Origin: Dermatophagoides farinae
Lineage: Eukaryota; Arthropoda; Arachnida; Sarcoptiformes; Pyroglyphidae
NCBI RefSeq assembly: GCF_024713945.1
Contig: NC_134686.1
Coordinates: forward strand, 1,884,001 to 1,948,000
DNA: 64,000 nt
Direction of reading: 5' to 3'
Shown here: positions 27,373-40,639 of the stretch, in pieces
Layout of the letters: each line of letters opens with the position of its first letter
How positions within the stretch are numbered: position 1 is the first letter of the stretch
The notes under the pieces: model-generated
What the model was told of the DNA's origin: nothing
The model's database searches: none
What the model saw: the letters and a program-made list of their open reading frames with translations, nothing else
Position numbers and translations under genes: made by a program

Positions 27373-30300
27373 TCATACACCATATTGAGTGGCAAGTCTT
27401 TCTTTTAGATTGGGTGGAAAATTTTCAGAAAATTGTCGCCAATTTTCTTCGCCAACTTGATTTTTGAAACCATGCAAAATCTATTCGAAATAAAAACAAT
27501 CACAATTTAGATTCAATTTTCTTTTATCATTTTATTTTAGAAAAAAATACCTCTAAAAACATGTTCTTCAAATCTGGTTCCGGATTATTCCAAGATGCAA
27601 CAGCATCACAAAAATAAATAAAATCCTGTAGCACACCATTTGGATTTTCGCTAATCATTGAACAAATACCACGGAATGCTGAATCTTTTGCCTCATTATC
27701 ACAAATGTTACGCATTGATAAACACCATGCACGAATAAATTGCTGTAGAAATGGAGAGATTTGTTGTTGGGTATGAAATTGTGTACTTACAAATCCCAAT
27801 CTTCCAATAGTGATAGCTGGAAAACAAAATTGATGGAAATTAAATTTCGAATTAAATACTAAAACAAAAGATAAATTACCAGTATTTTCCAGCAATGTTT
27901 TCGGTGAATCTGTTTGATTCAAATTAATGATCAATTGGGGCAATAATATCGGTACATATTCTTGCATTGATTGTTTATATTTAATTGATATTTCACCGAT
28001 AGCCCATGTTGCATTATTACAAACAGAAATGTTTTCAGGATTTAAATTTTGTGCCAATATAGGCATAAAATCACGAACACATGGTTCAACAAACACAAAA
28101 CATGCTCTGGTCAATTCTCCGAGTAAAGCGAATGAACTTTGTCGTACTTCTGGTGTTGGATCCTGAAATGAATTTAGATTCGGTTATCGATTTTTATCTA
28201 AATGAATGTTTGTCATACAATCACTTACTTTGATACATTCATACAATAATCTCATGGTATTGGTTTGTTCAATCAATGGAATCATGTGTTCACCTAATCC
28301 TTCGGCAAGACCGCTAAGCAAATCAAGTGCAACAATTAAAAAATCTTTATTTGGTGGATCATATTGTTCTTGATTCTCTTGAAATATCTGTTAATAAAAA
28401 CAAATTTTAATTGTAGATTTTTGAATTGAATGAAAATAAATTAAGCATTTAATTACCGCATTAAATTTTAACGTTTGCTCAACCAAAGAAAGGCAACGAT
28501 GAAACACTGGTTCACAATATGGTAAGAATCCTGTTTGTAAGGCAGTTGCAACGCTAGAAAAACACTGAAACAAGTTTCGAAATGAATTTTTGTAAATATA
28601 AATCAAAAAAAAATGATTGATAAAAATACTAACTTCTAACAAAGGAAATAGATCTTTATCATCATCTCTCAATGAATTCCATTTATGAATCAATGGTGGC
28701 ATTAACAATTCAATATATTCTGGTTTATTCAAATGATGGCCAACAGAATCGGCAAGCGTACCAATAGCGTCATATAAAATTAAAAGATTTTTGTGCTACA
28801 CAACACCATTAGATTATTGTATGAAAATTATGCAAAAAAAACAAAGTTATTTTTTACCTGATATTTTCCGAATGCGCTGACTAGGGTTTTTAGAATGAAT
28901 TCTAAATAAGGAATTAGATCCGTACCGGCTTCTTCTTCCAATGTTGCAAAAGCACTACATGCTGCTTCTTGTACACGTTTGTTTGGATCTAAGATTCGTT
29001 TCAAAAGCTAAATTATGAAATTTACATTATTATAAAGTGGCCGGAATGTAAAAAATGTAATTTAAAAACGAAAAAGAAAGACAAACCTCCATTATTAATG
29101 GTTTTAGATAGTTTTCGGGATTCTGTACAACCCAATGTGAGTATCGACTTAATGTCCAACATGTGATTGATCTGACCAAAGCTTTTTTATCCGATAAACA
29201 CGATACTAGATATGGTATGAGGTCATTTAGATGTTGTACAATGCCAAACATACATCCTAATAATAAATTGAGAAAAAAAATAGTGAATAACAAAAAAAAA
29301 TTACGAATTAAATTAGATTCTGGATTATTACCTTCTGCGATTGCCCCTAATGCTAGAACAGCTGCTTCTTTCGTCACCCAATCCTGATGGAATAATGTTT
29401 CACGTAAAATTGGTAAAACAACCGGTAATAGATCATCATGAAAAACATTAGCTAAAAAATCTAATGCAGCTGCCGAACATTTTCGTAGATTCCAATCACT
29501 ATTTCCTTTATGTAAATCAAAATCATCATCATCGTCATCAGAATCATCATCATCATGGCGATGATTTTCACTATCATCCATTCTTGGTTGTGCATGTGTA
29601 CGACCACTATAGAAACGTGGCCTAATATCTTCTTCTTTATCCGGTATCATTTCATCTTCTTCAACATCACCTTTTAAAAGAATAATATCCAAATCTGAAT
29701 ATTTCATCTTTTGCATCAATGTTGGTAATAATCGTGGAAGATGTGGTGCAAGTACTTCTTTACAAATTGGTTGTTCAGCTAATGTAAGCCAAAATTCACA
29801 AGCATCTAATGCAACATTTATATCTTGATCTTGTGTGCTCATTAACATAAACTGTGAAAAAGAAACGAAAAAAATTTGTCAGATTTATTCAATGATATAT
29901 AGTTAAACGAACATTGGCTGTTCGAATTTGATTCAGGAAAAAAAAAGATTTTCCAAATAAATCATTCATATTCATAATTTACTTTCATTGTCTGACCAAT
30001 AAGTAAATTGAAATAATCACTTATGGCGCGATTAGAAAGATGTATGTACATGTTTGAAATATTGTTTTAAAAAATGATAAATTACCTCGATTATATTATG
30101 GATTTGTGGTATCAAACGATCCATACGGATTTCCACTAATGTAACGAATGATTTACAAACATTTTGTCGTACTTGACGATCATTATCGGCAGCAAGTTTG
30201 AATAAACCCTGAAAATACAATTTATGATGATTTGAAAAAAAAATCCAAGAATTGTTATCATTACCTCGATAAATATATCAACATAGGGCATCATTATTTG

Positions 30301-30985
30301 TGTTCGATTTAGAATGAAATTATTCACACATGCCAATGCATAAGAACGAATTTTTGAATTTGGATTAGTAAAAAATTGAAAAAATTTCGGTATCAATAGA
30401 TTCAATTGTCGGCAAAAATTTTCATTATCCAATGCTTCAGCATTATCTTCAATAATTTTATGTAGTATGCTAAAAGCACCTTCACATTCGTAATAATTTT
30501 CTGAATCCAATTTATTCAATAGAATATCGAATAATTCTGGCCATTGTTGTAGTTCACCTTCTTGCATTAATGTTGATATTAGAATGCCAACTGTAGCACG
30601 TATCAATGATGATGGATCACCCATACAGGTTAATGCTTCAAATTTAACATAATTAATAACTTCACGTGGTAATTGGCGATATCTTGCTTTAATATTATTT
30701 TTTAATATTAGACCACTTAATGAACGTGTTGGTTCATCTGGTTATCATCATATAAAATAAAAAATCAAATCAATCAATAAAAATTAATGAATTTTTCACA
30801 AAAATTTTACCTTCATTAGTCATTTTGGATAGAACAAAAACAAGATAATTACTAAAATTTGGAAAATTATTCAATTCTTCCAAACGTTGTTGTACATGAT
30901 TCTGTGTTTGAATATCCGGTGATTGTGATTGCCGTAATAGCTGTAGAATTTGATCAAGACCTTGTTGTTCAGGTTGCCAATCCAT
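27373..30985 (-). CDS. Tnpo1: Transportin-1 (karyopherin beta-2), nuclear import receptor
   Basis: Twelve minus-strand exons: 30985-30811, 30737-30265, 30208-30086, 29851-29332, 29256-29087, 29007-28858, 28795-28634, 28564-28457, 28387-28229, 28162-27880, 27816-27551 and 27480-27373. They sum to 2697 nt, or 898 residues, the family's usual length, with phase closing at every junction. The product is a HEAT-repeat karyopherin that imports PY-NLS cargoes (hnRNP A1, FUS-like) and is released by RanGTP. Family-typical stretches are [18 protein letters not shown], the acidic H8 loop (about 320-370, with [12 protein letters not shown]), [47 protein letters not shown] and the C-terminal GEENWRQF. 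Several short introns stay open, so unspliced frames look longer than the exons. The H8 loop is expanded by GAT repeats but the helices look complete. Confidence 0.97.
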
Positions 30986-32016
30986 AATTATTGATCAAAA
31001 AAAATTTTTTCTTTTGGTAAACAAAAAAAAAAAACTGAAAACAGCCGTGTTTCAAGAAACCAGAAAATAATAAAAACCACGAATGATGATGATTTAGCCA
31101 CACATGTAATGATTTGGATTCATGGAATAAAATATTCAAGTTCAGCGTTGATTTTTTTTCGATTTGTTTCCAAAAGAATGATTCAAACGAGAATTTTTTT
31201 GTTTGTTTGTTTCTTGGAACACACTACCAACAACAACAACAACAACAAAAAAAACTGTTGATGATGGACAATAAAAAAAATTAATTGCAAAAAAAAATTG
31301 ATGCTCAAAAATGGATATTTAAGAATATAACGAACACCAACACACACACACAGACAAAACTAAACTCATGCCATTTATGTGTAACCAGCACCCTCATTGG
31401 GGGGCAAAAAACACACACACTGTATATACAGTGAATGTTCGTTTTTCTAATCTGTTGATTTTCATATATGAAAACTTTTGTGGTAACCAAAGTTTTTCTG
31501 TATAAAATATAAATTTTTATCCCCCTTTTTTCAACATGAGGGTGCTGTTAGCTTTTATACATACATGTGCTAGTGGTAGTGGTAGTGGTGGTACGTGTAT
31601 AAAAAAAATATAATAGCAAGCAGTGTTGTTGTTGGAAAGCGAATCCGGCTATATATCCACTATTTCCACCCAAAATGGTTAACACTACTATTGTTGAGAT
31701 GTTAAAAAAAAATTTTTTTTTTTTTTTTGCTTTGCTCATTAATTAAAAAAAAAATCAACAAAATTCAATCATTTAATTGGAATTTATTTATTGATCAATT
31801 TATTAATCGATAGGATAATAAGGACATAAAGGACGGATTGATTTAATTGATGGCATTGTTGTTTTTGTTGTTGTTGTTATTGTTGACGGAAATTTTTATA
31901 CAAATACATTTTGAGTTTGGACCCAAATGGATTATTAATGTATATGGAATAATAATTTGATTCATCTCTAATGGAACAAAATAATCATTACACATTCACA
32001 GGAAGCCAAAATGTGA
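30986..32016. other. Transportin-1 upstream region and Ggamma1 3' flank
   Basis: No exon seen. A 12-bp inverted repeat (31386-31397 and 31536-31547) brackets about 138 bp that includes a 16-bp palindrome (31418-31433). tttatt motifs near 31783-31795 would be AATAAA signals for the minus-strand Ggamma1 transcript. A poly-T run sits at about 31714-31728. Confidence 0.5.
31386..31547. repeat. 12-bp inverted repeat flanking a 162-bp unit with an internal palindrome
   Basis: Arms cagcaccctcat (31386-31397) and atgagggtgctg (31536-31547) are exact reverse complements. Inside is the perfect palindrome cactgtatatacagtg (31418-31433). Eight bases on either side do not match, so no target duplication is seen. 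It lies about 400-560 bp upstream of the transportin-1 start. Confidence 0.6.
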
Positions 32017-32284
32017 TTACAGTAGTACACAGGAACTTTTTTCACGGAATGGATTAGCTTTTTGTGAATGAAATCCAACCAGAAGACAATCTTCAGTTGC
32101 ATGTTCAAGGACGTATTTCTATTTTTTTTCGGGCGAGAAATGTTTAAAAAAAAAATTTGAACAACAACAAGACTAAGAATTTTACCTTTAAATCTTCAAC
32201 AGCAACGGAAACCATAATACGTTTGATATGCGATTCACGTCTTAATTGTTCGACAACACGACGTTGTTGAGTTAACGAAGACAT
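32017..32284 (-). CDS. Ggamma1: G-protein gamma subunit, Ggamma1 type, prenylated
   Basis: Two minus-strand exons, 32284-32186 and 32118-32017, join in phase 0 across a 67-bp GT-AG intron to give 66 residues. The N-terminal half (MSSLTQQRRVVEQLRRESHI) is the coiled-coil helix that pairs with Gbeta. The C-terminal half has the family signature SQKANPFREKSSC (51-63) and ends in the CaaX box CVLL, where the last Leu predicts geranylgeranylation and membrane anchoring. The NPFREKSSC ending matches the insect Ggamma1 class rather than the photoreceptor type. It would form the Gbeta-gamma dimer in GPCR signalling. A minus-strand donor at 33145 (ccg|gtaagt) and an acceptor near 32400 suggest a 5' UTR intron, unproven. 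Each exon is only about 100 bp, so simple open-frame scans miss this gene. Confidence 0.95.
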
Positions 32285-35200
32285 TGTTGTTGTTGTTGTT
32301 GTTGTTCAATGATAATTTTTTGAAAAAGAACAAAAATTGCTATGGATTTAAACAACAAATGACAATGATAATATAATAATCCTGATAATGATGATGACCT
32401 GAATGTTTTTTTTTTTTTTTTTTAGTTTTCCAAACACACAAACTTTGTTTATTGTATTTTTTTTCTTGGTATAATTATAAAAAATTATGATCCAAAACAA
32501 AAACAAATAAACATTGAGTGAGTAAAAATAGAAAATTAAATGAATGAATGATGATGATGGTGGTGGTGGTTGAGGAGGAGTACGATGGATGATGATGATT
32601 ATCGTTTTTGTTTGCCGTTTTATTTCTGCTACCACTACCACTATCTATGACCACTAGTTGCTAATAATAATAATAATAAAATTCGATAATTGAATAGAAA
32701 AATAATCGATTTTATTAAAAAAAAAAAATAAATACCTAGAATTTGGATCAAGTTTTGATCCAAAATTTTAATCAGACAAAAAAAAAGTTGCAAATTTTCA
32801 ACAAAAAAAACGATTGAATAATTTACTTGAACTTTGAATGAATGAGTGATTGAATACCCAAAAACAAAAATCCGCTATAGCAAATTACATACATATCAGT
32901 ATCGATTGTATCGCCGTTTTTTTTTCGAACACAATTGGTGGTTACATTAATCGCGTTTTATTTTGAAACAAAGGAACTAGATTTTTGGAAATTTTTTTTT
33001 GTTTTGTCCTAAATTTTTTTTTAACAAATTTCATTTCATATCATTGATAATCTGTAAACATTTTTCTTCAAGATCAAATATAATCAAATGTAAAAATGTT
33101 GCCACCGACTGGTACCGTTCTATATCTATATCATGCAATACTTACCGGATGAATGAATTGTTTATTCGGTAACAACAACGACAACAACGACAACAATAAT
33201 AATAATGATATATAACCCGAATTTACTGTTGGTCATGGATAAATGATCCGAAGTGTTAATCTGATTTCTATACCCGAAGATGTTTTCCGATATGTGAACC
33301 AAATGTATTTTGTAAGATTGTCTTTTGTCTTTTTTTCAAACAACCAAATAAAATATAATGATTGTATATTCACGTAATGATCATCATCAACATGAAATCA
33401 TTTACAAGAAAAAAAAACGACACAATGGTCTTTTCATCACGATCTGAACTAGTCATTCTTTTGTCTTTTCAGGTATTTCATATGGTCTGATTTGATTGAT
33501 TGATTGATTGAACGAATGAATGAATGATTGATTGATTGATCAGACTGGTTTTTTCTAATAATAATGAAATGTTTTATTTTCCATAGTTCAATATCGAAAT
33601 GATTCAAATGGTAATGATCATGGCTGGAGCAAGAAAAAAAATACATATGAATCACACAACGGTTTATCACAATTGATCATGAATTCTAATACAAAAAAAA
33701 TGGGTCAATGATTAAAAAAAACGACGACGACGAAGTAGAAAAATGTCATTATCGAAATCTGGTTATATGGTGAATGTAAAAATATAAATCAAACTGATAA
33801 CTGTATCCTGTTTGTGTCATGTGATCAAAACAACGAGATTTGTGTCAAAAATCAATGAACATAATTTACATAAAAATCAAATCTGGTCAAGATGACCAAG
33901 GTCACAGTGAATCTTATGAATTCATCAAAAAAGTGAAATTTCAAAAAACAGACATACCGATGATGATACATGATATGATATGACATTGCATCAAGAACAA
34001 GAAAAGCAAAAACAAAATCTTTGATTGCAATCCATAATGACAACTTTGTGTTTGTTTTTTTATATAAATGTAATGTGATCGCTCAAGAATTTTTCGAATG
34101 GACAAAAATTCTCATGTAAAAAATATCATTAGTGAAGAAAAAAAAATTGAAATCACAGATTCCGATGTGAATAAAGACACGATGGACGAAAAATAACATC
34201 AACAAAAGATCAATTTTTCGATTCGAAATTGATATCTCCTTGAATTTTTGTGATCATCATCGATTTCATCGTCAAATAAAAATGAATTCAATGATCATCA
34301 TCATCGTACGAAGATCTACAGGTCGTTTTTTTTTTTTTTTTTTTTTTTGATTTATTCGATTATTATAAAATTATCCATCATCATCATAATGATGATAATG
34401 AGCACATTTGGGTTGAAATAATAATACTGCAAATGAATGAAGCATTCAATTAAGTAATTTTTTTTTTTGCCTGCCTCTCAATATATATTACTTTTTTTGA
34501 ATGTTTCACTCACGAAACATTATATAATGTTTATTGTCCATCCATTGATTATTGATTGAATGATTCGGCTGTGTGTGTGTGTGTGTGTGTGTTTGTTAAG
34601 GGGTGAGAGGAGGGGGTACTTTGATCGTAGCTTCCACTAGCTAATTAGATGCTCAGAGCTTTAGTGATCATCATCTTAATCATCTTTTTAGAGTGTTATT
34701 TCCTTTATATATATCAATGTGTTCATCAGCCTTAATTATTATATTATGATCATCATGGTCTTTGAAATAATAATTATTTGACATACGAATGAAGAAGAAA
34801 TGAAAAAAAAACTTATCTGGTGGTCCAAAAAGAAAAAAAAACAATCTCATTCTAGTGTAATAATGATTCTTCTCAATGTTGTTGATGATGATGATGTTAT
34901 AAATGCAGAAACAAAATTTTAAAGAAAAAAAAACAGGCAACTAGAGAATAAACATGTCACATTGACAACAGCAGATCTTACTGCTTTTTTGCTGACTTTT
35001 TTTTGTCTATTCTGTGCATGTGTCAAAATGAATTAAAAATAACGATGATGATGACAATGATGACATCCATACATTGTTTTTTGTTGTTGTTGTTGTTGTT
35101 GTCTATTTTCATTCTTATTTCAAACTTGAAAAATATTCTCGTTTTTTTTCTTTAACAAAATTCTTTAGAATGAATTCTGTCGTTTCATTTCCGTTTCTTT

Positions 35201-37250
35201 TTTTTTCATTTCGTAGAAACATGCATCACCATCACCACCACCACCACCATCATCATCATGTTTATGATGTAAACATAATTTTAAAAACTTTTTTAAAGTT
35301 TTCATAATGATAAAATTGATGATACGGCCAAAATAAATGTTGGTTGTATATATGATGTTGAATTTTTAATTCATTTTAATCAATGAAATGAACAAACGTT
35401 ATTTAATATACAAATGTTTGATATTGAAAAAAAAGAATGCAAGAGAGAGAAGAGAAGAAATAAAACAAATTCCTATTACATACATACACACACAACAACC
35501 AATCATCGAGTCAATTAATGCATAGACACACACACACACACACCACTTATAAACATTCCAATAATAATAAAAAACAAAAGTTTCAATCATCAAATCTTCA
35601 AACGAAAAGTAGTAAAAAAAACAGTAATGTGTGTGTGTGTGTGACAATCCAATCCTGTCATTACTAAACAAAATCAAAACTTATATAATTTTATGACGAT
35701 AAACTAAAAGATTTTGTTTTTTTTTTTCGTTGTTTTTCTGGTTCAATGTCCTGTATATTATATATCCAAACTTGTCACTATACTACTATGTGTGTGTGTG
35801 TTTGACACTTAAAAAAAAAATTTCGGACCATCGATGTATAGATATTATATAGTCTATGTCCACTGTATATATACATACAATTTATTCATTCAAATCAAAG
35901 AATTTTCAATTTCTATTTACTGATGATGATGATGATGATGATGATGGTTATATGCATCTCTCACTCTCTCTCTCTCTTTATTTTCTACTATAATATGAAT
36001 GTGGAATGTGTCAGATCTCATTTTATTTGTTGTCTGTTTTGTTGTTGTTGTTGTTGTTTCCCAGATGTATTCTCATTTTGAGATTTGTTTGTTCAATTTT
36101 GTATTTATTCACTTCATGTGTATGTGGACAGTGAAATTGATACACACACACATTCATTGAACATGTCACTCTGGTGTTTTTTTTTCCTGTTCATAAATTC
36201 AATCTTCAATTACTCTTGTCCGAAAAGGTTTTTTTTCTATACCATGGCATATACATCCATCTACTTTTTTTCGTTTGTTTATTGAACACAACCAGAATGA
36301 ATGAATGAATGAATGAATAAATCAAATTTAGAATATCGATATCGAATTGGATTTAGATTTGTTGTTTTACTGCTGCTGTTGATGATGTGAGATTCTTTTT
36401 TTTTACTGTCCGTGTCCGTGTGTGTGTATTGATATTTCTCTCTCTCTCTCTTTCACATCGTTTATTAGTGTCTTGGAACCTAGCCCCTCTAGAAAAGAGT
36501 GTAATGAAATGAAAATCTTCCTATATACACACACACACACACCACTAATACCATCAACCATTGAGTTTGGATTTTTTTTTTATTTTATTTTCAACATTCA
36601 ATAAAATTATTTCTTCACTTGTTCTTGTATTTTGTCTTTAGATATATATAAAAATTTATAGTTTCGATTTTGGGTTAATAAATCTTTTTTTTTTCGTTGT
36701 TATTGTGAAGGGTGAATTTTACCCATTTGGAATGATGATGAAAATCAACATAGAGAGCCACAAAGAACTGGAGAAAGAGGGACACAATTATAATATACTA
36801 TATATGCATGGACCAAAATAAAAACAACAAACGAAACAAAATAAGAATAAAATGAAATGAAATGCATTTAAAAAAAAAATCAACGATGCAAAGCAAAAAA
36901 AAAAAGATGAGAATCCAAATGGAAAAATAAAAAGCGATTCTCTTTCCCATTCTCATTCTCATTCTCATTGCTTTACATAGTTGGTGTGAATAATAATGAA
37001 ATTTATTTTCAAAAAAAAAGAAAAAATTCAATTTACCATTAATATTTACGATATACGATAATGTTGTTGTTGTTGTTGTTGTTGCTATGTGTTTGTAAAG
37101 CCATCATCAATAATAATACATCCTTAACTGTTACTACTATAGTTTTTTTGTACGATGTCTCTGCAAAAAAATGTTCTTGAAATGATTGGATGGAAATTGT
37201 GACAAAAAAGATCTTTTTTTTTTGTTAATTTAATTTTTCTTTTCTTTCAG
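32285..37250. other. Repeat-rich stretch with two weak exon candidates at its ends
   Basis: No confident gene. A plus-strand candidate first exon (33243-33311, then gtaag) and a candidate last exon (from 37251) are described separately. Repeats include poly-T near 34328-34349, GT near 34570-34592, ATG/ATC runs, a His-coding CAC/CAT run at about 35222-35260 and TC/GT tracts. Other frames are repeat translations. Confidence 0.5.
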
Positions 37251-37331
37251 GTATATCTAAATTGTTATTCATATATTGAATATTGTGATGAATCCAAATC
37301 ATCACCATTGATTGGTTTTATGAAAATTTGA
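33243..37331 (+). CDS. Speculative two-exon small gene (candidate)
   Basis: A possible first exon 33243-33311 codes MIRSVNLISIPEDVFRYVNQ plus MYF and is followed by gtaagatt. A possible last exon 37251-37331, after a strong acceptor (tttctttcag), codes VYLNCYSYIEYCDESKSSPL plus IGFMKI and stops at TGA, followed by AT-rich sequence with AATAAA. Both are phase 0 and would give 49 residues, but the intron would be 3.9 kb, unlike the coding introns elsewhere, and no family is recognised. The two pieces may belong to different genes or to none. Shown only because the codon-like composition and splice signals are better than background. Confidence 0.2.
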
Positions 37332-37556
37332 TAGAAAAAAAAACAATATTGTTTGTTTATCTTATTTATTTCCAAATTTTTTTTTTAAATGAATTTCATT
37401 TTATAAACCAATTTAAAATTGATCGGCAATGGCCAATCATTAAGATCATAATACAAAATCAAATACAATAAATAAAATTAATATATCATGTAGCCAGGAA
37501 GGAAAAAAGGAAAGATTGAACAATATAAAATAAAGAAAAAATAAAAAGGATTATTT

Positions 37557-37844
37557 TTATCTTCCTCGATTTTGATAGTTATATCTTCTTTGCAAAAATT
37601 CAACACCATTTATATTTCTTGGTTGTTTACGTTTTTCACTGGCTCTTCTTATTGATTTAAGACCAAGGGCGTGTCAATTATACGAATAATGTTCATTATT
37701 TTGAAAATTTGAAGAATACGAATGTTGTACGTTGTGTAATAACTTGCTCAAAAATGATTGCAACGACATTATCTTCGTGATATCGAAATTTGCACGTAAC
37801 ATTGCTTGAAAAATATTGACCACGTCGTCCACGTGCTTTTCTAT
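37557..37844 (-). pseudogene. Coding-like patch with one in-frame stop, unidentified
   Basis: Read on the minus strand, one frame is open for 56 codons (37844-37677: IEKHVDDVVNIFQAMLRANF and onward), hits TGA at 37676-37674, and continues open for 38 codons to TAA at 37557 (Arg-rich end NYQNRGR). The stretch has few simple repeats and fairly even residue use, unlike neighbouring frames. It could be an eroded exon or chance; no family is recognised. Confidence 0.25.
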
Positions 37845-40513
37845 TCAGGACAAGAGAGCCATTCATATATACCATTACAAAGGTAAATTAAGTCTTTCCG
37901 TAGACCAATAGCTGCATCAGTATAAATAGCGTTTTTAACGTATACGTTTCTATACAATACGATACATTACATATACAATTTTTCCATTTGTATCCAAAGG
38001 GTTTCTGTGTTGTCCTGTTTTTTCTTTACATTTTATATATGTGCAGCAAATAAAATGACGATATGGTTACATTTTATTTATTTTATGATGATGATGAACA
38101 TTCAAAGCTGATATTCTGATCCATTAATGATAATGGAATAAAAAAAAAGTAAAGCCAATGTTGATCGTAAATGTGAGTATTTCTATTGACGAATGATAAT
38201 GATGATGATGATGATAAGATATTGTTGATTGCACATCTATTTCTCTGTTTTTTTGTGTTTGTGTGTGTGTGTATGTTTATTGCATCAAAATTTGTCATTA
38301 CTCATTGTATTGGATGATGATGCATCATCATTTTGTTGTATAATAGTAAAATATAAATCAATTTAAAATGTACACATTTTGGTATTTTCCCAAATTTTTT
38401 TTTTGTTTTGTGTGTTTGTTTATTTCCCCACCCTCAATCATTTGAATTTTTTTATCATTAATCACATAATATCGACAATTCGGGAAATTATTCAAATTAC
38501 TGTGTGCCTGTATGTGTGTGTGTGTGTGATGATTGGAATTTTGTTTTGTTCGAATTCTTGATTTTCCAACGATCTGATTATAATAATAATGATGATGCTG
38601 ATGATGGTCAATAATATTCATGACATTTGATTTTTATTCATTCATTCATTCGTATCCTATGATCATGATGTGTATTTTTTTTCGAGAAAAAAAAGACACG
38701 CCTTCAAGAATGACAAATATCATTCAATGGAAAAAATGGTGATACTGAATGGAGAAGATAAAAATTGTTCAATTTAGATAATGTTAGCAACCATGTTCAT
38801 CATGTATTTATTGTATGAATTTTGCACGATTTGGTACTAGTTTTATTATTGTAAATAATAATAATAATAGGATAGGATGCAATCGAATGAATGACCATTA
38901 TTTATCTAATGGATGCAAAACTATCAAATTATGAATATATACACTCGATCCATAATAACAACACTTAATTTAATTAAAATTAAAAAAAACCATAGAAAGT
39001 AAATTGAAATGTGGCGCACGAGCACAGATTATTCTTATCATCATCAATATAATGTTAATTTTGATGATTCCATTCTGTGTGTGTATGTGAAAATGAAAAA
39101 ATTCATTTCGTATCCAGCCAACAACAACGACAACAACAACAACTAGCTAAAGCTTTTCAATTATCAACGTTTATATTGTTTTTACCACCGCATTGTATTC
39201 ACATTGTACCGTTATGTAATACCTTTGGGATTGTTTGGAAATTATTTCACCGTTTTTTTTATCTGATTGAAATTTTTAATTTTTTTTTTCAAAAAAAAAA
39301 CAAAAAAAATCAATTGAAGCGTTTAATTAGAATCTAGTGCGATTTTATTATTATTGTCACACATATGCACACATATTTTATGAACATTTTTCTTTTTTTT
39401 TTTGGTCATTGTTTTTTTCCACTTTGAAAAATTAGTAAAGGGTTAACAACACTGTTGTGTTTGCATCCATTCATTCATTCATTTATTTATTATATATAGT
39501 GAGATGTGTTCATTGGATCATTCATTTTTTTCTGTTTTGTTTATAGTAAGTGATCCATATAAAGAATTTACTACAGTGGAGAATATATATATTCTGACAA
39601 TTCTGGCATTCTGATAAATTAATTTGTTCATTTTTAAATATAATTTTAAAGCATGATTGTTGCTGCTGCTGCTGGTCGCCATGATAACGATATCTATTCA
39701 GTGTTTTTAGTCTCTATTTTTTTCGTGTTCACAAATGAAATACGATAAGAACTTGAATTTTAAAAAAAAATGAAAATGAACTCTTTCCACTTTCTATTGC
39801 CAAAAAAGAAACTTTTTATTATCAATATAAATCTGCCTGAAATTTTTTTAAAAAAATGGAGTAATAATACAACGGGCAAAATGATGATGATGATGAAATG
39901 AATTTTAAAAAAATTTTGGATCCATCTTTTATGTATAGCCCAATTATTATTATTTTTGATCGTATTACCACCAATATAGATTGAATTGGAAATGAATTTT
40001 TTCATTCGTCAATAATGATGGGAAATGTGTACTTTTTTCTGTTTGTTTGTTGTCGATGATAATCCGATTTTATTATTCAAATTTATAATTTTTTTTCCTT
40101 CTCCCAGTTTGCTGTTTGTGAAAATAATCTAAAAAGAAGAAACCCTTTTGTTGTTGTTGTGCCATTTTAAATTGTGCCAAATGTGTGTGTGTGTGTGTTA
40201 TTTCATCATTTGAATGTTCAATCTCACGTTACTGTTGGTTGATTTGAATCATTTTTTTTTTTTTTTTTTTTGATTCCAATTTGTTCCAATTTTTCAAACA
40301 TAATATGAAAATGATTTCGGTCACATACACACACACACACACACACAATAATATTTTATTTGTTGTTTAGTTTTTTTTTTGGCAGTGATGACAAAATCAA
40401 AATATCAGATTTTCAAAAAAAAACAACATTATCATTTATGATTCAAATAAGAAGATTTTCTTTTCTCTACATATTGGTTTGGTTGTTGTGGAATCCAAAG
40501 ATAAAGAAATTGC

Positions 40514-40639
<126 letters not shown>

